DNA of 64,000 nucleotides from Stenotrophomonas maltophilia (GTDB lineage Bacteria > Pseudomonadota > Gammaproteobacteria > Xanthomonadales > Xanthomonadaceae), in contig NZ_NERD01000002.1 in NCBI RefSeq assembly GCF_002799155.1, forward strand, positions 1,736,001 through 1,800,000, read 5' to 3'. The notes beneath the pieces were generated by a model. The model ran no database searches. It was given only the letters and a program-made list of their open reading frames with translations, and was not told the origin of the DNA. The position numbers and the translations under genes were made by a program. This document shows, piece after piece, positions 35,293-43,740 of the stretch (the first letter of the stretch is position 1; the number at the start of each line of letters is the position of its first letter).

Positions 35293-35835
35293 ATGCAGAT
35301 GCCCTCCCATCAGCCCCTCGCCTGCGCCTGCGGCCAAGTCCGCCTGACCATCATCGGTCGCCCCATCGCCACCGTCGAATGCTGCTGCGACAGCTGCCGC
35401 AGGGCCGGCACCCAGCTGCAGTCGATGCCTGGAGCGCCGCAGGTACTTGGACCACACGGCCAGACGCATTTCGTAATGCAGCGCAAGGATCGCGTCCGCT
35501 TCGATGCAGGGCAATCCCTGCTGCACGCATTGCGGTTGTCGAGCAGGGGCGGCAGTCGCCGCGTCCTGGCGGGCTGCTGCAATACGCCACTCTTCCTGGA
35601 GTTCAGCGGTGGCCATTGGCTGAGCCTGTATGGCCTGCTGTGGCCGGCATCGGCAAGACCCGCCGTGGAGATGCGGACGATGGTCAGTGATCTTCCAGAT
35701 GCGTCTGCCCTTCCGGACGATGTGCCGAACCTGAAGACCCGGTCGCTGCGGTTCTATGCACGGCTGATGACGGCCTGGATCGCCATGGGCTTCCGCAGCC
35801 CACGCATCGACGTCGCGGGAGATACCCATGCCTGA
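35293..35835 (+). CDS. GFA-fold zinc protein (DUF6151-like)
   Basis: The 180-residue protein has the Cys pattern of the glutathione-dependent formaldehyde-activating (GFA) fold: C-A-C-G near residue 11, ECCCDSC near 29-35 and GCCNTP near 94-99, which together would bind two zinc ions. Despite the name, most GFA-fold proteins lack shown formaldehyde activity. An alternative start is MPSHQPLACACG two codons downstream. It is convergent with the sigma-54 activator gene (19 bp apart). Function unknown beyond the fold. Confidence 0.72.
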   Translation: MQMPSHQPLACACGQVRLTIIGRPIATVECCCDSCRRAGTQLQSMPGAPQVLGPHGQTHFVMQRKDRVRFDAGQSLLHALRLSSRGGSRRVLAGCCNTPLFLEFSGGHWLSLYGLLWPASARPAVEMRTMVSDLPDASALPDDVPNLKTRSLRFYARLMTAWIAMGFRSPRIDVAGDTHA

Positions 35836-35854
35836 GCATGTCGCGGCCGGGTGA

Positions 35855-37210
35855 TCAGCGCTGCGCCGGCAGTTCCAGCCGGTGCTTGCGGCACAACCGG
35901 TACACGGTCACCCGCGAGATCTGCATCTGCCGCGCGCACTCGGACACGTTGTAGCCGGTCTGGCGCAGCGTCTGCAGCAGCACATCGCGCTCGGCCTGGC
36001 CGCGGGCATCGTGCAGCATCGGGCTCGGCAGCGCCTGCGCCGGCTCGCCCAGTTCCAGATCGCGTTCACTGATCAGCTCGCCTTCGGCCATGATCGCTGC
36101 CCGTTGCACGCGATTGAGCAGCTCGCGCACGTTGCCGGGCCAGCCGAATCGCCGCAGCGCCTGCAGCGCCGCCGGTGCGAAACCGCGCGCACGCACGCTA
36201 TGGCGCCGCCGGAAGCAGCGCAGGAAGTGTTCGGCCAGCAGCTGCACATCGGCACCGCGCTCGCGCAGTGGCGGCATCAGCAGGCGCAGTACGTTGAGCC
36301 GGTAGTAGAGATCACTGCGGAACCGCCCCTGCGCCACCGCGTGTTCCAGTTCGACGTGGGTGGCCGCCAGTACCCGCACATCCGCGCGCAACGGCTGGCT
36401 GCTGCCAACGCGCTCGAAGGTGCCCTCCTGCAGCACGCGCAGCAGGCTGGTCTGCGCCTCGGGCGGCAGGTCGCCCACCTCGTCGAGGAACACGGTGCCA
36501 CCGTGCGCCGATTCGAACACGCCGATCTGGCGCTTGTCGGCGCCGGTGAACGAGCCGCGCTCGTGGCCGAACAGTTCGGACTGCACCAGATTGGCTGGAA
36601 TGGCACCACAGTTGACCGCGATGAACGGTTTGCCCGCGCGTCCCGAAAGGGCGTGCAGCGCATGCGCTGCCAGCTCTTTGCCGGTGCCGGTTTCGCCAGT
36701 GACCAGCACCGGAAGGTCCACCGGTGCGAACTTGTGCAGCACCGTGCGCACCGCATGCAGCGCCGGGCTTTCGCCAATCAGTGCACGTGGCCCTTGCCCG
36801 CCACAGGCGTCGCCGGCCCCAGGATCATCTGCATCGAACTGCTGGCGCATGGCGCAGACCAGGTCCTGCAGCCCGAACGGCAGGGTGAACCGCGCAAGGC
36901 AGCGCTGAAGCAGGGGCAACCAGGCCGCAGGCGTGGGCCCCGCGCCGGGTGGCAGTACCGCCAGCCAGGGCAGATGCAGGTGCTGCTCCATCCAGGAACT
37001 GAGCAGCTGCAAGGCCGCTGCGTCCAGATGGCGCAGATCCAGAACGGCGAGCAGGCGATCGCGCCCACGCAGGCCGATCGCCATCGCAGGATCAGGTTGA
37101 ATGCTGCGTACATACCAACCCGCGGCTGCCATCGCGCTGCGCTCGTTCGCCAGCGGCTGGCCAAACCAGAGGACGCAACGCGACGCAGAAGCTTCCGGGA
37201 CCGCTGCCAT
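35855..37210 (-). CDS. Sigma-54-dependent transcriptional activator (VpsR-like domain order)
   Basis: A 451-residue enhancer-binding protein. Residues 1-135 are an atypical N-terminal domain without the receiver Asp pattern. Residues 143-370 form the AAA+ domain with Walker A GETGTGKE (172-179), the sigma-54 contact loop GSFTGA (219-224, a Ser variant of GAFTGA) and Walker B GGTVFLDEVGDL (237-248). A Fis-type helix-turn-helix is at about 408-445 (YNVSECARQMQISRVTVYRL). It is divergent from the amyloid operon, which has a -24/-12 promoter and inverted GTTACAG boxes between the two, so it very probably activates that operon. The N-terminal domain probably senses a ligand or a c-di-GMP-like signal, but no binding motif is identified. 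Confidence 0.88.
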   Translation of the reverse strand: MAAVPEASASRCVLWFGQPLANERSAMAAAGWYVRSIQPDPAMAIGLRGRDRLLAVLDLRHLDAAALQLLSSWMEQHLHLPWLAVLPPGAGPTPAAWLPLLQRCLARFTLPFGLQDLVCAMRQQFDADDPGAGDACGGQGPRALIGESPALHAVRTVLHKFAPVDLPVLVTGETGTGKELAAHALHALSGRAGKPFIAVNCGAIPANLVQSELFGHERGSFTGADKRQIGVFESAHGGTVFLDEVGDLPPEAQTSLLRVLQEGTFERVGSSQPLRADVRVLAATHVELEHAVAQGRFRSDLYYRLNVLRLLMPPLRERGADVQLLAEHFLRCFRRRHSVRARGFAPAALQALRRFGWPGNVRELLNRVQRAAIMAEGELISERDLELGEPAQALPSPMLHDARGQAERDVLLQTLRQTGYNVSECARQMQISRVTVYRLCRKHRLELPAQR

Positions 37211-37384
37211 GCTTCCCCCAGCATCCGGACACCGTCGGCGGGCTGTGAGCCAATCGCCGGCGTGCCGCCCTCCGCCGGGACCCCTACGGCCACCACGGCG
37301 GCCTTTGTTGGGCGGATCCTAGCGCTTTGCTAAACAGCGGCGCAATGGGCGGCGCGTCAAGAAAACACTGGCTGAAGCGGCGTC

Positions 37385-37494
37385 GTTACAGTCTGCGGCG
37401 CCGCCTGTAACAACCCTGCGACAGTCGGGCGCCCGCCTTGCCCTGTGGCGCTTGGCGCTGCGCAATCCCAACATTTTTCCCTCGCCGCTGTAAC
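37385..37494. promoter_or_regulatory. Candidate upstream activating sites for the amyloid operon
   Basis: GTTACAG (37385-37391) and CTGTAAC (37405-37411) form a perfect 7-bp inverted repeat with 13 bp between the arms. A third CTGTAAC is at 37488-37494. They lie 175 to 66 bp upstream of the -24/-12 promoter at 37558, the expected place for enhancer sites of the divergent activator. The remaining sequence of this 396-bp gap (37211-37606) shows no gene. Confidence 0.6.
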
Positions 37495-37557
37495 AGCCCG
37501 GCAGCAGCGCCCCACTCCGCCGAGCGGCTGCCGGCAGGGCGCACAGGCCTTTCAGGG

Positions 37558-37574
37558 TTGGCACGGTTGATGCG
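37558..37574 (+). promoter_or_regulatory. Sigma-54 (-24/-12) promoter of the fap-like operon
   Basis: TTGGCACGGTTGATGCG matches the consensus YTGGCACG-N4-TTGCW: the -24 element is exact, the essential GG (37560-37561) and GC (37572-37573) have the required spacing, and the -12 element reads ATGC instead of TTGC. Transcription would start near 37585, 22 bp before the first gene. Confidence 0.75.
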
Positions 37575-37606
37575 TGGTTCCGCCGCACCCATCGCGGGAG
37601 ATCGGC

Positions 37607-38137
37607 ATGGACGGCACCATCCTGTTTCGCGGCCTGGCCGCAGCGCTGGCAGTGACCCTGCTGGCGGTTGGCGCGGACGCCGCTGCATCCGGCGCCCGTC
37701 AGGGCGTGAAGCCGCAACCGGGCGAAATCGTCCTGTTGCGGGACGTGTCCGCACGCCCGGCCTATCGCATGGCGCCCCCCGGCATGGCGCTGATCGCCGA
37801 CCCGAAACCACAGCGCGAGATTGCCAGCGCATTGGGCGCGGGGGGGCCGTCGACCGGCATGGACGAACTGAGCGATGAGGACTATGCCGGCATGGGGGCC
37901 GGCCAGGCGGCCTCCGTCGCCTCGCCGCGTGGCACCACCGTTGAACGGGTCACCCAGCAGGCCCTCGGTGGCACGCTGGGGCGCAGCAGTGACGGCATGG
38001 TTGGCAGCAACCTCGGCAGCGCGCTGGGCGGCCCACTCGGCGCGGTCGGCAACAGCACCCGCGGCATCGGCGATACCGTGCGCGGCGCACTCGCCCAGTT
38101 CCCGTTGCAGGGCCCGGCCCCGGCAGGTGGCAAGTGA
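37607..38137 (+). CDS. Exported small protein in the fapA position
   Basis: A 176-residue protein with a signal peptide (MDGTILFRGLAAALAVTLLAVGADA). The mature part has little predicted order: an RPAYRMAPPGMALIADPKP segment, then a Gly/Ser-rich tail with GSNLGSALGGPLGAVGN. First place in the operon, small size and export match FapA, the periplasmic modulator of amyloid assembly, but direct similarity cannot be seen. The next gene overlaps its stop (ATGA-type, 38134). Confidence 0.65.
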   Translation: MDGTILFRGLAAALAVTLLAVGADAAASGARQGVKPQPGEIVLLRDVSARPAYRMAPPGMALIADPKPQREIASALGAGGPSTGMDELSDEDYAGMGAGQAASVASPRGTTVERVTQQALGGTLGRSSDGMVGSNLGSALGGPLGAVGNSTRGIGDTVRGALAQFPLQGPAPAGGK

Positions 38138-38748
38138 AGCGGGCACGTTGGCTGCTGGTCCTGTTCGCCGCGCCGTTGATGGCGCAGGCCGACGACTACA
38201 GCGGCATGCTCGCCTACCTCGACGTGGCCCGCATCGACGGCCGCGCCCTGGCGGGTGCAAACGGCGCCATCGCGGTGAACCAGGCCGCCGGCGACCTCAA
38301 CCTGCAGGCCAACCTGCGCGGCATCGCCTCGGGCGAACGTGCCAACGTGTCGATCGCCAACCGGCAGCTGCAAGGCGGCAACCGCGTGCTCGGCGCAGCA
38401 CTGCACGCCACCGCCGTCGTCGACGGCAGCGCGCTGGCAGGTGCCAGTGGCATCGCATCCATCAACCAGGCCAGTGGCATCGCCAACACGACGCTCAACG
38501 TCGTCAGCGCGACGCTGGCCGGACAGGGCATACGCGAAACCGACGATGCGGCGCTGGCCGCCGAAGGTTCCGCGTTGGCAGGGGGGCGGGACGGCACCGG
38601 TCACGGCGCCGCGACGGGCACCCGCAGCGCTGGTGTCACCAGCACTGCGCTGCGGGGATTCGACGGGGTCCTGCAACTCAATCAGATCGCGGGCAGCGGC
38701 AACGACACGGCCAATGTGCTGGGCCTGGTCGTGCAGGACCGCCCGTGA
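38134..38748 (+). CDS. fapB: FapB-like minor amyloid protein
   Basis: The 204-residue exported protein (signal peptide MKRARWLLVLFAAPLMAQA) contains three imperfect repeats with the curlin/Fap spacing: ALAGANGAIAVNQAAGDLN, ALAGASGIASINQASGIAN and FDGVLQLNQIAGSGND, each with the N-Q-x-x-G-x-x-N core. This is the pattern of Fap amyloid subunits. Its position before the larger repeat protein suggests the nucleator FapB. The linkers between repeats are 40-60 residues. The role is inferred from repeats and order. Confidence 0.78.
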   Translation: MKRARWLLVLFAAPLMAQADDYSGMLAYLDVARIDGRALAGANGAIAVNQAAGDLNLQANLRGIASGERANVSIANRQLQGGNRVLGAALHATAVVDGSALAGASGIASINQASGIANTTLNVVSATLAGQGIRETDDAALAAEGSALAGGRDGTGHGAATGTRSAGVTSTALRGFDGVLQLNQIAGSGNDTANVLGLVVQDRP

Positions 38749-38791
38749 CAACCACCCAACCGATGCACCACCTGATGAGAGAGAGGGCACC

Positions 38792-40108
38792 ATGAAAGCG
38801 ACCGTCAAACGGACCATGCTCGCCATGGCGATTGCCACTGCCTCGACCGCCGCCGCGGCCAATGGCTGGGACAACCAGAACGCCAACGCGAACATCAACC
38901 ACAACCACACCGTCAGCGAAACCCGCAACGACACGCACAACCACACTGACAACGACGTGCGCAACCGCACCGTCAACGCCAATGTGCAGAAGCACAGCAA
39001 CATCCAGGCCGACGAACGCAAGGAAAAGAACAACCACGGCGTCGACGTGAACCTGGAGAAGGACCTGCGCCTCAGCACCGACGTCGATTTCTCCGGCGAC
39101 CCCAACATCACCGGCGACATCGATCTCGACTCTGCGGCCATCGCGGTGATCGACAACCGCCAGTCGATCAGCAACAACGCTACCAGCAACAGCCTGGTCA
39201 CCAACAGCGCCTCCATCGGTGACAGCGTGGGTGCAGGTGCATCGGGCAACCTGGGCTTCAACGTGGTCTCCGGTGACAACAACGCACAGGACAATGCCGC
39301 ATCGCTGTCCGCTGCCGATGCGTCCTTCAGCTTCGGCATGGCCGACGCCGAGGTGTTCGTCAACCAGGCCGGCTTCGGCAACGCCACCCTGAACTCCGGC
39401 GTCACCAACGCCGCAGGTCTCGGCGGCAACGCCTTCGGTGGTGCTTCGGGCAACATCGGCGTGAACATCGCCTCGGGCAACAACAACGAGCAGAAGAACG
39501 CGCTCGCGGCCTCGGTAGCGACCACCGCGGTGGCGCAGTCGAGCATCAGCTCCAACCAGGTCTCCACCGGCAACACCGTCAGCAATGCCGGCTTCGTGCA
39601 GTCCTACACGGATACCGTGCAGGTCGGGATGCGGGGCGGCGTCAGCGGCCTGACCCTGGCCTACGGCGCGGGCACCTATCGCGGCACCGGCAACGCCTAC
39701 CAGATGGCCAACTACTACCTGGACACCTGGAGTGGCGATCTGCCACACCCGGATGGCAACAGCACCGGCCACATCGATCTGGACAACGAGATCCAGAACG
39801 CCACGATGAACCCCAACCGGCCGGGAGTGGGCGGCCTGGGCTTCGATACGCGTGAGAGTGGCACCAGCCAGTTCGTCGAACTGGGCGTGGCCGACCTGTA
39901 TGCCAGCCTCAGCGGCACGGTCAGCACCACGCGCTGGGTGAACGTCAACGCGACCAACACCTCGGCGTTGTCCGGCAGTGCTTTCTCCGGCGCCTCCGGC
40001 AACATCGGTGTGAACGTTGCTGCGGGCACCGGCAACCTGCAGGCCAACAGCCTGGCCCTGGCAGTCGCCCAGCCCAGCACCGGCGGCGGTGGTGGCAGCG
40101 GCGAGTAA
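38792..40108 (+). CDS. fapC: FapC-like major amyloid protein
   Basis: A 438-residue exported protein. After the signal peptide (1-23) comes an Asn/His-rich stretch (25-85, for example NINHNHTVSETRNDTHNHTD). Three amyloid repeats follow, with the core GASGN(I/L)G(F/V)N(V/I)xxGxxNxQxN at 149-168, 217-236 and 399-419, plus weaker NQ-containing units at 190 and 255. The two linkers are about 50 and 160 residues, giving the repeat-linker-repeat plan of FapC. Unlike Pseudomonas FapC it has no Cys at all, so the C-terminal CxxC is missing; it ends in a Gly run. Likely the main fibre subunit. A GAGAGAGGG Shine-Dalgarno sequence precedes it. Confidence 0.82.
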   Translation: MKATVKRTMLAMAIATASTAAAANGWDNQNANANINHNHTVSETRNDTHNHTDNDVRNRTVNANVQKHSNIQADERKEKNNHGVDVNLEKDLRLSTDVDFSGDPNITGDIDLDSAAIAVIDNRQSISNNATSNSLVTNSASIGDSVGAGASGNLGFNVVSGDNNAQDNAASLSAADASFSFGMADAEVFVNQAGFGNATLNSGVTNAAGLGGNAFGGASGNIGVNIASGNNNEQKNALAASVATTAVAQSSISSNQVSTGNTVSNAGFVQSYTDTVQVGMRGGVSGLTLAYGAGTYRGTGNAYQMANYYLDTWSGDLPHPDGNSTGHIDLDNEIQNATMNPNRPGVGGLGFDTRESGTSQFVELGVADLYASLSGTVSTTRWVNVNATNTSALSGSAFSGASGNIGVNVAAGTGNLQANSLALAVAQPSTGGGGGSGE

Positions 40109-40207
40109 GCGCAACACCCCGGCCGTCCGCCAATGGCCGGGTCCCCGGGAGCCCCTGTTCCTCCTCCCCCTTGGGACAGGGGCTCCCTCCTGCAGCTGGA
40201 GAGCACG

Positions 40208-40912
40208 ATGAGACGCTACCGCCTTTCGACCTGCCTGCTGGCCTGCCTGTTGCTGCTGGGCACGGCATCGGCGTGGGCGGGCGAGGTCCGTTTCTCCGGC
40301 GTGCTGCCCAATGGCGCATTGCTGCAGCAGAACGTGGAAAGCATGCAGGAACGGCGCTACCGCAACGTGGTGCGGCAGCACACTGATTACAGCTGCGGCG
40401 CCGCGGCCCTGGCAACCATCCTGCGCCATGCCTACCACCTGGATACCGACGAGGCGACGGTGATCGAAGGGATGATGGGGGTCTCCGATCCGGCGCTGGT
40501 GGCCGAGCGCGGATTTTCGCTGCTCGACATCAAGCGCTACGTGGAATCGCTGGGCATGCGCGGGCGCGGGTATCGCATCGACGAGGCCCGCCTGCGCACC
40601 CTGCGCGTTCCCGGCCTTGTCCTGATGGACGTGCGCGGCTTCCGCCACTTCGTGGTGCTCAAGCAGGTGCGCGACGGTGTGGCCGAGGTGGCTGATCCCA
40701 TCCTTGGCAACCGCAGCCTGGCATTGCCCGAGTTCCTGGCAGCCTGGCCATCACGTGCGGTATTCGTGGTGATCGGAAGCGATTTCGATCGCAACACGGT
40801 CCTGCTGCAACCCAGCGAACGGCCCAGTGCCCGCGCCCTCTACGCGCGGCAGGGGCCGATCACCGATGCCGAACTGGTCGACTTCGGCTTCAGCCACGCC
40901 GACCTGTTCTGA
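40208..40912 (+). CDS. fapD: FapD-like C39-family peptidase
   Basis: A 234-residue protein with a signal peptide (to about AWA, residue 24) and a C39 papain-like domain: catalytic C63 in DYSCGAAAL, H147 in GFRHFVVL and D163 in VADPILGN. C39 peptidases normally cut Gly-Gly leaders in transport; FapD is the periplasmic C39 member needed for Fap secretion. The start is the ATG at 40208 after CTGGAG. The 99-bp gap after the major subunit gene may allow differential expression; no strong hairpin was found there. Confidence 0.87.
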   Translation: MRRYRLSTCLLACLLLLGTASAWAGEVRFSGVLPNGALLQQNVESMQERRYRNVVRQHTDYSCGAAALATILRHAYHLDTDEATVIEGMMGVSDPALVAERGFSLLDIKRYVESLGMRGRGYRIDEARLRTLRVPGLVLMDVRGFRHFVVLKQVRDGVAEVADPILGNRSLALPEFLAAWPSRAVFVVIGSDFDRNTVLLQPSERPSARALYARQGPITDAELVDFGFSHADLF

Positions 40913-40925
40913 AGGAGGCTCCGCC

Positions 40926-41675
40926 ATGTTCCGCCACCCTCTGCTGATGGTCCTGCTGCTGGTGAGCCCCGCCCTGCCCCTGCAGGCGGCCGAGGCTGCG
41001 CCCGGCCGCGGCCTGCAGGAAATCCCGGATCCCGAACTGAACCTGATGCGCGGCCGCTACACCATGGGCGGCAATGCCGTGGCCTGGTTCGGCGTAACGA
41101 TGGCCTCGCAGTGGCAGGCCGGCAACGGAAGTGTGCTGCAGGGTGCGCTGACCCTGGGCATGGACTTCCGCGGCGCCGACGGCCCGAAACTGAGCTTCCA
41201 GCCCAGCGTGCACGTGACCGCTGCGGACGCGCCGCTGCCACAGGCGCAGGGCCGCCACATCGACAGCAGTGGCCTGGCCAATGCCAGCGGCCTGGTGCAG
41301 AGCGTGCAGGTGGCCGGCGATGGCAACGTCGCACGCAATGCGACCACGCTGGTGGTCCGCGATGGCGCGGTGCCGGCCCTGCCGGGTGACGGCACGCATT
41401 CGCTCAGTGCGCAGCAGGCGGGCATGTCAGCCTCTGCAGTGCTCGACGGCAACCAGGCTCGCCTGCAGCTGCAGGTGGATGGCCAGGGCCTGGTCCAGCA
41501 ATGGATCCGCAACGGCAGCGTCGGCCAGGGCATCGCCCTGAGCGGTGACGGCCAGATCGCCAGCAACCAGCTGCGGCTGGAGCTGGTGCGTGACACCGCG
41601 GGCGGCAACCTGCCGTTGAGCCAGAACGTGGCCCAGGCGATTGCAATGAACCGCGGCATGGGGCCGGGCCGGTAG
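40926..41675 (+). CDS. fapE: FapE-like exported protein
   Basis: The 249-residue protein has a signal peptide (MFRHPLLMVLLLVSPALPLQA) and a strong AAGGAGG Shine-Dalgarno sequence that overlaps the fapD stop. The mature N-terminus LQEIPDPELNLMRGRYTMGGNAVAWFGVTM is followed by beta-rich sequence with DSSGLANASGLVQSVQVAGDGNVARN, which recalls the amyloid repeat core. FapE is a minor extracellular component of Fap fibres in Pseudomonas. The assignment follows gene order plus size and export. Confidence 0.75.
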   Translation: MFRHPLLMVLLLVSPALPLQAAEAAPGRGLQEIPDPELNLMRGRYTMGGNAVAWFGVTMASQWQAGNGSVLQGALTLGMDFRGADGPKLSFQPSVHVTAADAPLPQAQGRHIDSSGLANASGLVQSVQVAGDGNVARNATTLVVRDGAVPALPGDGTHSLSAQQAGMSASAVLDGNQARLQLQVDGQGLVQQWIRNGSVGQGIALSGDGQIASNQLRLELVRDTAGGNLPLSQNVAQAIAMNRGMGPGR

Positions 41676-41724
41676 CACCACGGCACGGCGTTGGGGGAAG
41701 CGCTCCACAACGCAGGACACGAAC

Positions 41725-43017
41725 ATGCACACCCTGATGAGGATCACCCCGTTGGCGCTGGCGGCGCTGGCGGGCACCGCCTTCGCTGCGCCACCGGCGG
41801 CGGACGAAGGCGCCGATGTACAGGCGCTGGCCAACCAGCTGGCACAGCTGAAAGCCAACTACGCACAGGAAGTACGGCGGCTGCGCGAGCTGGACATGCA
41901 GGTGCAGGCGATGCAGGCCCGCTTGGCGGGCCGGGCCGGCCCGGATGCGGTCGCTCCCGCAGCGCCCCTGGCACAGGCCGCGGCCGCAGCCGTTCCTCCC
42001 GGCAACGAAGGCTACGCCAGCAGCGCCGCCGAAGCGCAGCAGGCAAAGCAGGAGGCACGGCGCAGCGTGGACGACGTGAAGCAACAGCAATCGGCGCTGT
42101 TCTCGCGCCGGTTCACCATCGAAAACAGCCTCACCTACGCCCGTTACGACCGCAAGCAGCTCACCCTCAACGGCTTCCTGGCACTGGACGCGATCTTTCT
42201 CGGCAACATCGCCATCGAGAACGTCGAATCCGATTCGCTCACCTACAACCTGGCCGCCCGTTGGGGTGTCAGCCCGAACCTGACGCTCAACCTGGACGTG
42301 CCTTACCTGGCGCGGCGCACGGTCTACCAGAAGGGCGGTGCCGGCGGTGCGGCGGCCGCGATCGCGCAGGAAGAAACCAATGGCAACGGGCTGGGCGATA
42401 TCGGCCTGAGCGCGAACTACCGGCTGTCCGGCGAACGCGGCTGGCGCCCGGAGACCGTGCTCACCGCCGGCGTGACCGCCCCCACCGGGCGCGCGCCTTA
42501 CGGCCTGGACTGGAAGGTGATCGAGCGCGACGACGATGACTACATCCGCTTCGCCGTGCCCAGGGAGCAACCCACCGGCAATGGCGTGTGGCAGGCCAAC
42601 GTCGGCCTGTCGATGGTCAAGACCGCCGATCCGGCGATCCTGTTCGCCAACCTCGGCTACGTGCATTCGTTCCCGCGTGGTTTCAGTGACATCGACAGCA
42701 ATCCCGACACGGTCAACCCGGGTGACGTGAAGCTTGGCGGCTCGGTCTACTTCGGTGCCGGCGTGGCCTTTGCGTTCAACGAGCGCACCAGCCTCAGCCT
42801 GTCCTTCAGCGACCGCATCAGCACCCGCGCGTCCACCCGTTTCCAGGGCGGCAAGTGGATGAAGGTGATCGGCAGCGACGCCAACGCTGCGTCACTGAAT
42901 CTGGGGGTGACCTATGCACTCAACCAGCACACCACGCTGGTGACCCTGCTGGGCATCGGGCTGACCCCGGATGCACCGGACTTTACCTTGGCATTCAAGA
43001 TTCCCTACATGCTCTGA
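41725..43017 (+). CDS. fapF: FapF-like outer-membrane amyloid secretion channel
   Basis: The 430 residues comprise a signal peptide (1-21), a coiled-coil (about 30-68, ALANQLAQLKANYAQEVRRL), an Ala/Pro-rich linker, a second helical part (95-125) and a beta-barrel (130-430). The barrel shows alternating amphipathic strands and ends in a hydrophobic strand (FTLAFKIPYML). FapF is a trimeric barrel gated by an N-terminal coiled coil that exports Fap subunits. The match in architecture and place at the operon end is good. The barrel could also be described as a generic transporter-type porin. Confidence 0.83.
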   Translation: MHTLMRITPLALAALAGTAFAAPPAADEGADVQALANQLAQLKANYAQEVRRLRELDMQVQAMQARLAGRAGPDAVAPAAPLAQAAAAAVPPGNEGYASSAAEAQQAKQEARRSVDDVKQQQSALFSRRFTIENSLTYARYDRKQLTLNGFLALDAIFLGNIAIENVESDSLTYNLAARWGVSPNLTLNLDVPYLARRTVYQKGGAGGAAAAIAQEETNGNGLGDIGLSANYRLSGERGWRPETVLTAGVTAPTGRAPYGLDWKVIERDDDDYIRFAVPREQPTGNGVWQANVGLSMVKTADPAILFANLGYVHSFPRGFSDIDSNPDTVNPGDVKLGGSVYFGAGVAFAFNERTSLSLSFSDRISTRASTRFQGGKWMKVIGSDANAASLNLGVTYALNQHTTLVTLLGIGLTPDAPDFTLAFKIPYML

Positions 43018-43317
43018 CCCGCCCGATCCGGCGACGACGTGGCCGCTGCCCGTCGCCGCCGAATCGCGGCCGCCGTGTGCGGGCCCTGTGTGTCCTCCCG
43101 GGTAACCCGCCAGCGCTGGCGATGACGGCGTTGATCATCAGTTCCACCGTATTCACGCCACGCCTTCACGGTGATCCGCCCGCATTCTCCGTCGATTCCG
43201 CCAATCCGGCGGCGACGCCATTTCCTACTCTGGCCCCACGGTGAAGCCCAGGCCGCTGCAGGCGACGCACCGTGAGACTGGATACCTCGCACTTCCACCC
43301 TTTCGCAGGAGCAGGAC
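43018..43317. other. Gap between fap-like and reb operons
   Basis: These 300 bp contain no gene. A possible terminator is CGGCGACG (43029-43036) with CGTCGCCG (43051-43058) and a 14-nt loop, just after fapF. The promoter of the reb genes must lie in the remainder unless they are read through from fap. I see no sigma-54 signature here; the region 43125-43160 is the least GC-rich part. Confidence 0.5.
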
Positions 43318-43608
43318 ATGGCATTTCCAACCGCGGTAAACGACCAGATCACCGATTCGGTCACCCAGGCCAACACCAAGGTGCTGGGCGACGCGCCCGC
43401 CGTGGCGGTGGGCAACCTGTACCAGGCCACTGCACAGGCCCTGGCCAACGCTGCCCACAACGCCACCAACGCGCAGCAGCAGTCCTACGTGACCGCGCAG
43501 TCGGCCACCACCATGGGCGTGGCCACGCTGTACTCGATCGATACCGCGACCACCGCCGTGGCAAGCAAGGAAATCCTCAGCACCCGCGTTCGCGGCCTGG
43601 GTTCCTGA
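43318..43608 (+). CDS. rebB: RebB-family R-body protein 1
   Basis: A 96-residue protein of the RebB family, the subunit of R-bodies (coiled protein ribbons that extend under a trigger such as low pH, first known from Caedibacter). It begins MAFPTAVNDQITDSVTQANT and contains AVAVGNLYQATAQALANAAHNATNAQQQ, the hallmark region, and TTMGVATLYSIDT. The Shine-Dalgarno sequence is GCAGGAG. It is the first of four close paralogues; bases 43337-43406 are identical to the next copy. It has 6-7 more C-terminal residues (RVRGLGS) than the others. Confidence 0.9.
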   Translation: MAFPTAVNDQITDSVTQANTKVLGDAPAVAVGNLYQATAQALANAAHNATNAQQQSYVTAQSATTMGVATLYSIDTATTAVASKEILSTRVRGLGS

Positions 43609-43740
43609 TCCGTCGTTCCGTAGTTGACCCGCCAACCCCAAGGAGATCGACATGGCATTCCCGACCGCTGTAAACGACCAGATCACCGATTCGGTCACCC
43701 AGGCCAACACCAAGGTGCTGGGCGACGCGCCCGCCGTGGC
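43337..43740 (+). repeat. 70-bp identical direct repeat between rebB copies 1 and 2
   Basis: Bases 43337-43406 equal 43671-43740 without mismatch, and similarity continues on both sides. The period is 334 bp, one gene plus spacer. This indicates recent tandem duplication or gene conversion within the reb cluster. Confidence 0.85.

Noticed and set aside
38134..40108. Repeat proteins considered as curli subunits (csgA/csgB)
   Set aside because: The C39 peptidase and coiled-coil barrel gene are fap features, and no csgD, csgE, csgF or csgG is present.
38678..40648. 656-residue minus-strand frame across fapC and fapD
   Set aside because: It runs through three clearly coding plus-strand genes and has no motif; GC bias explains its length.
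43250..43290. Possible sigma-54 promoter before the first rebB gene
   Set aside because: GG and GC pairs are present but the spacing is 9 or 14 bp, not the required 12.
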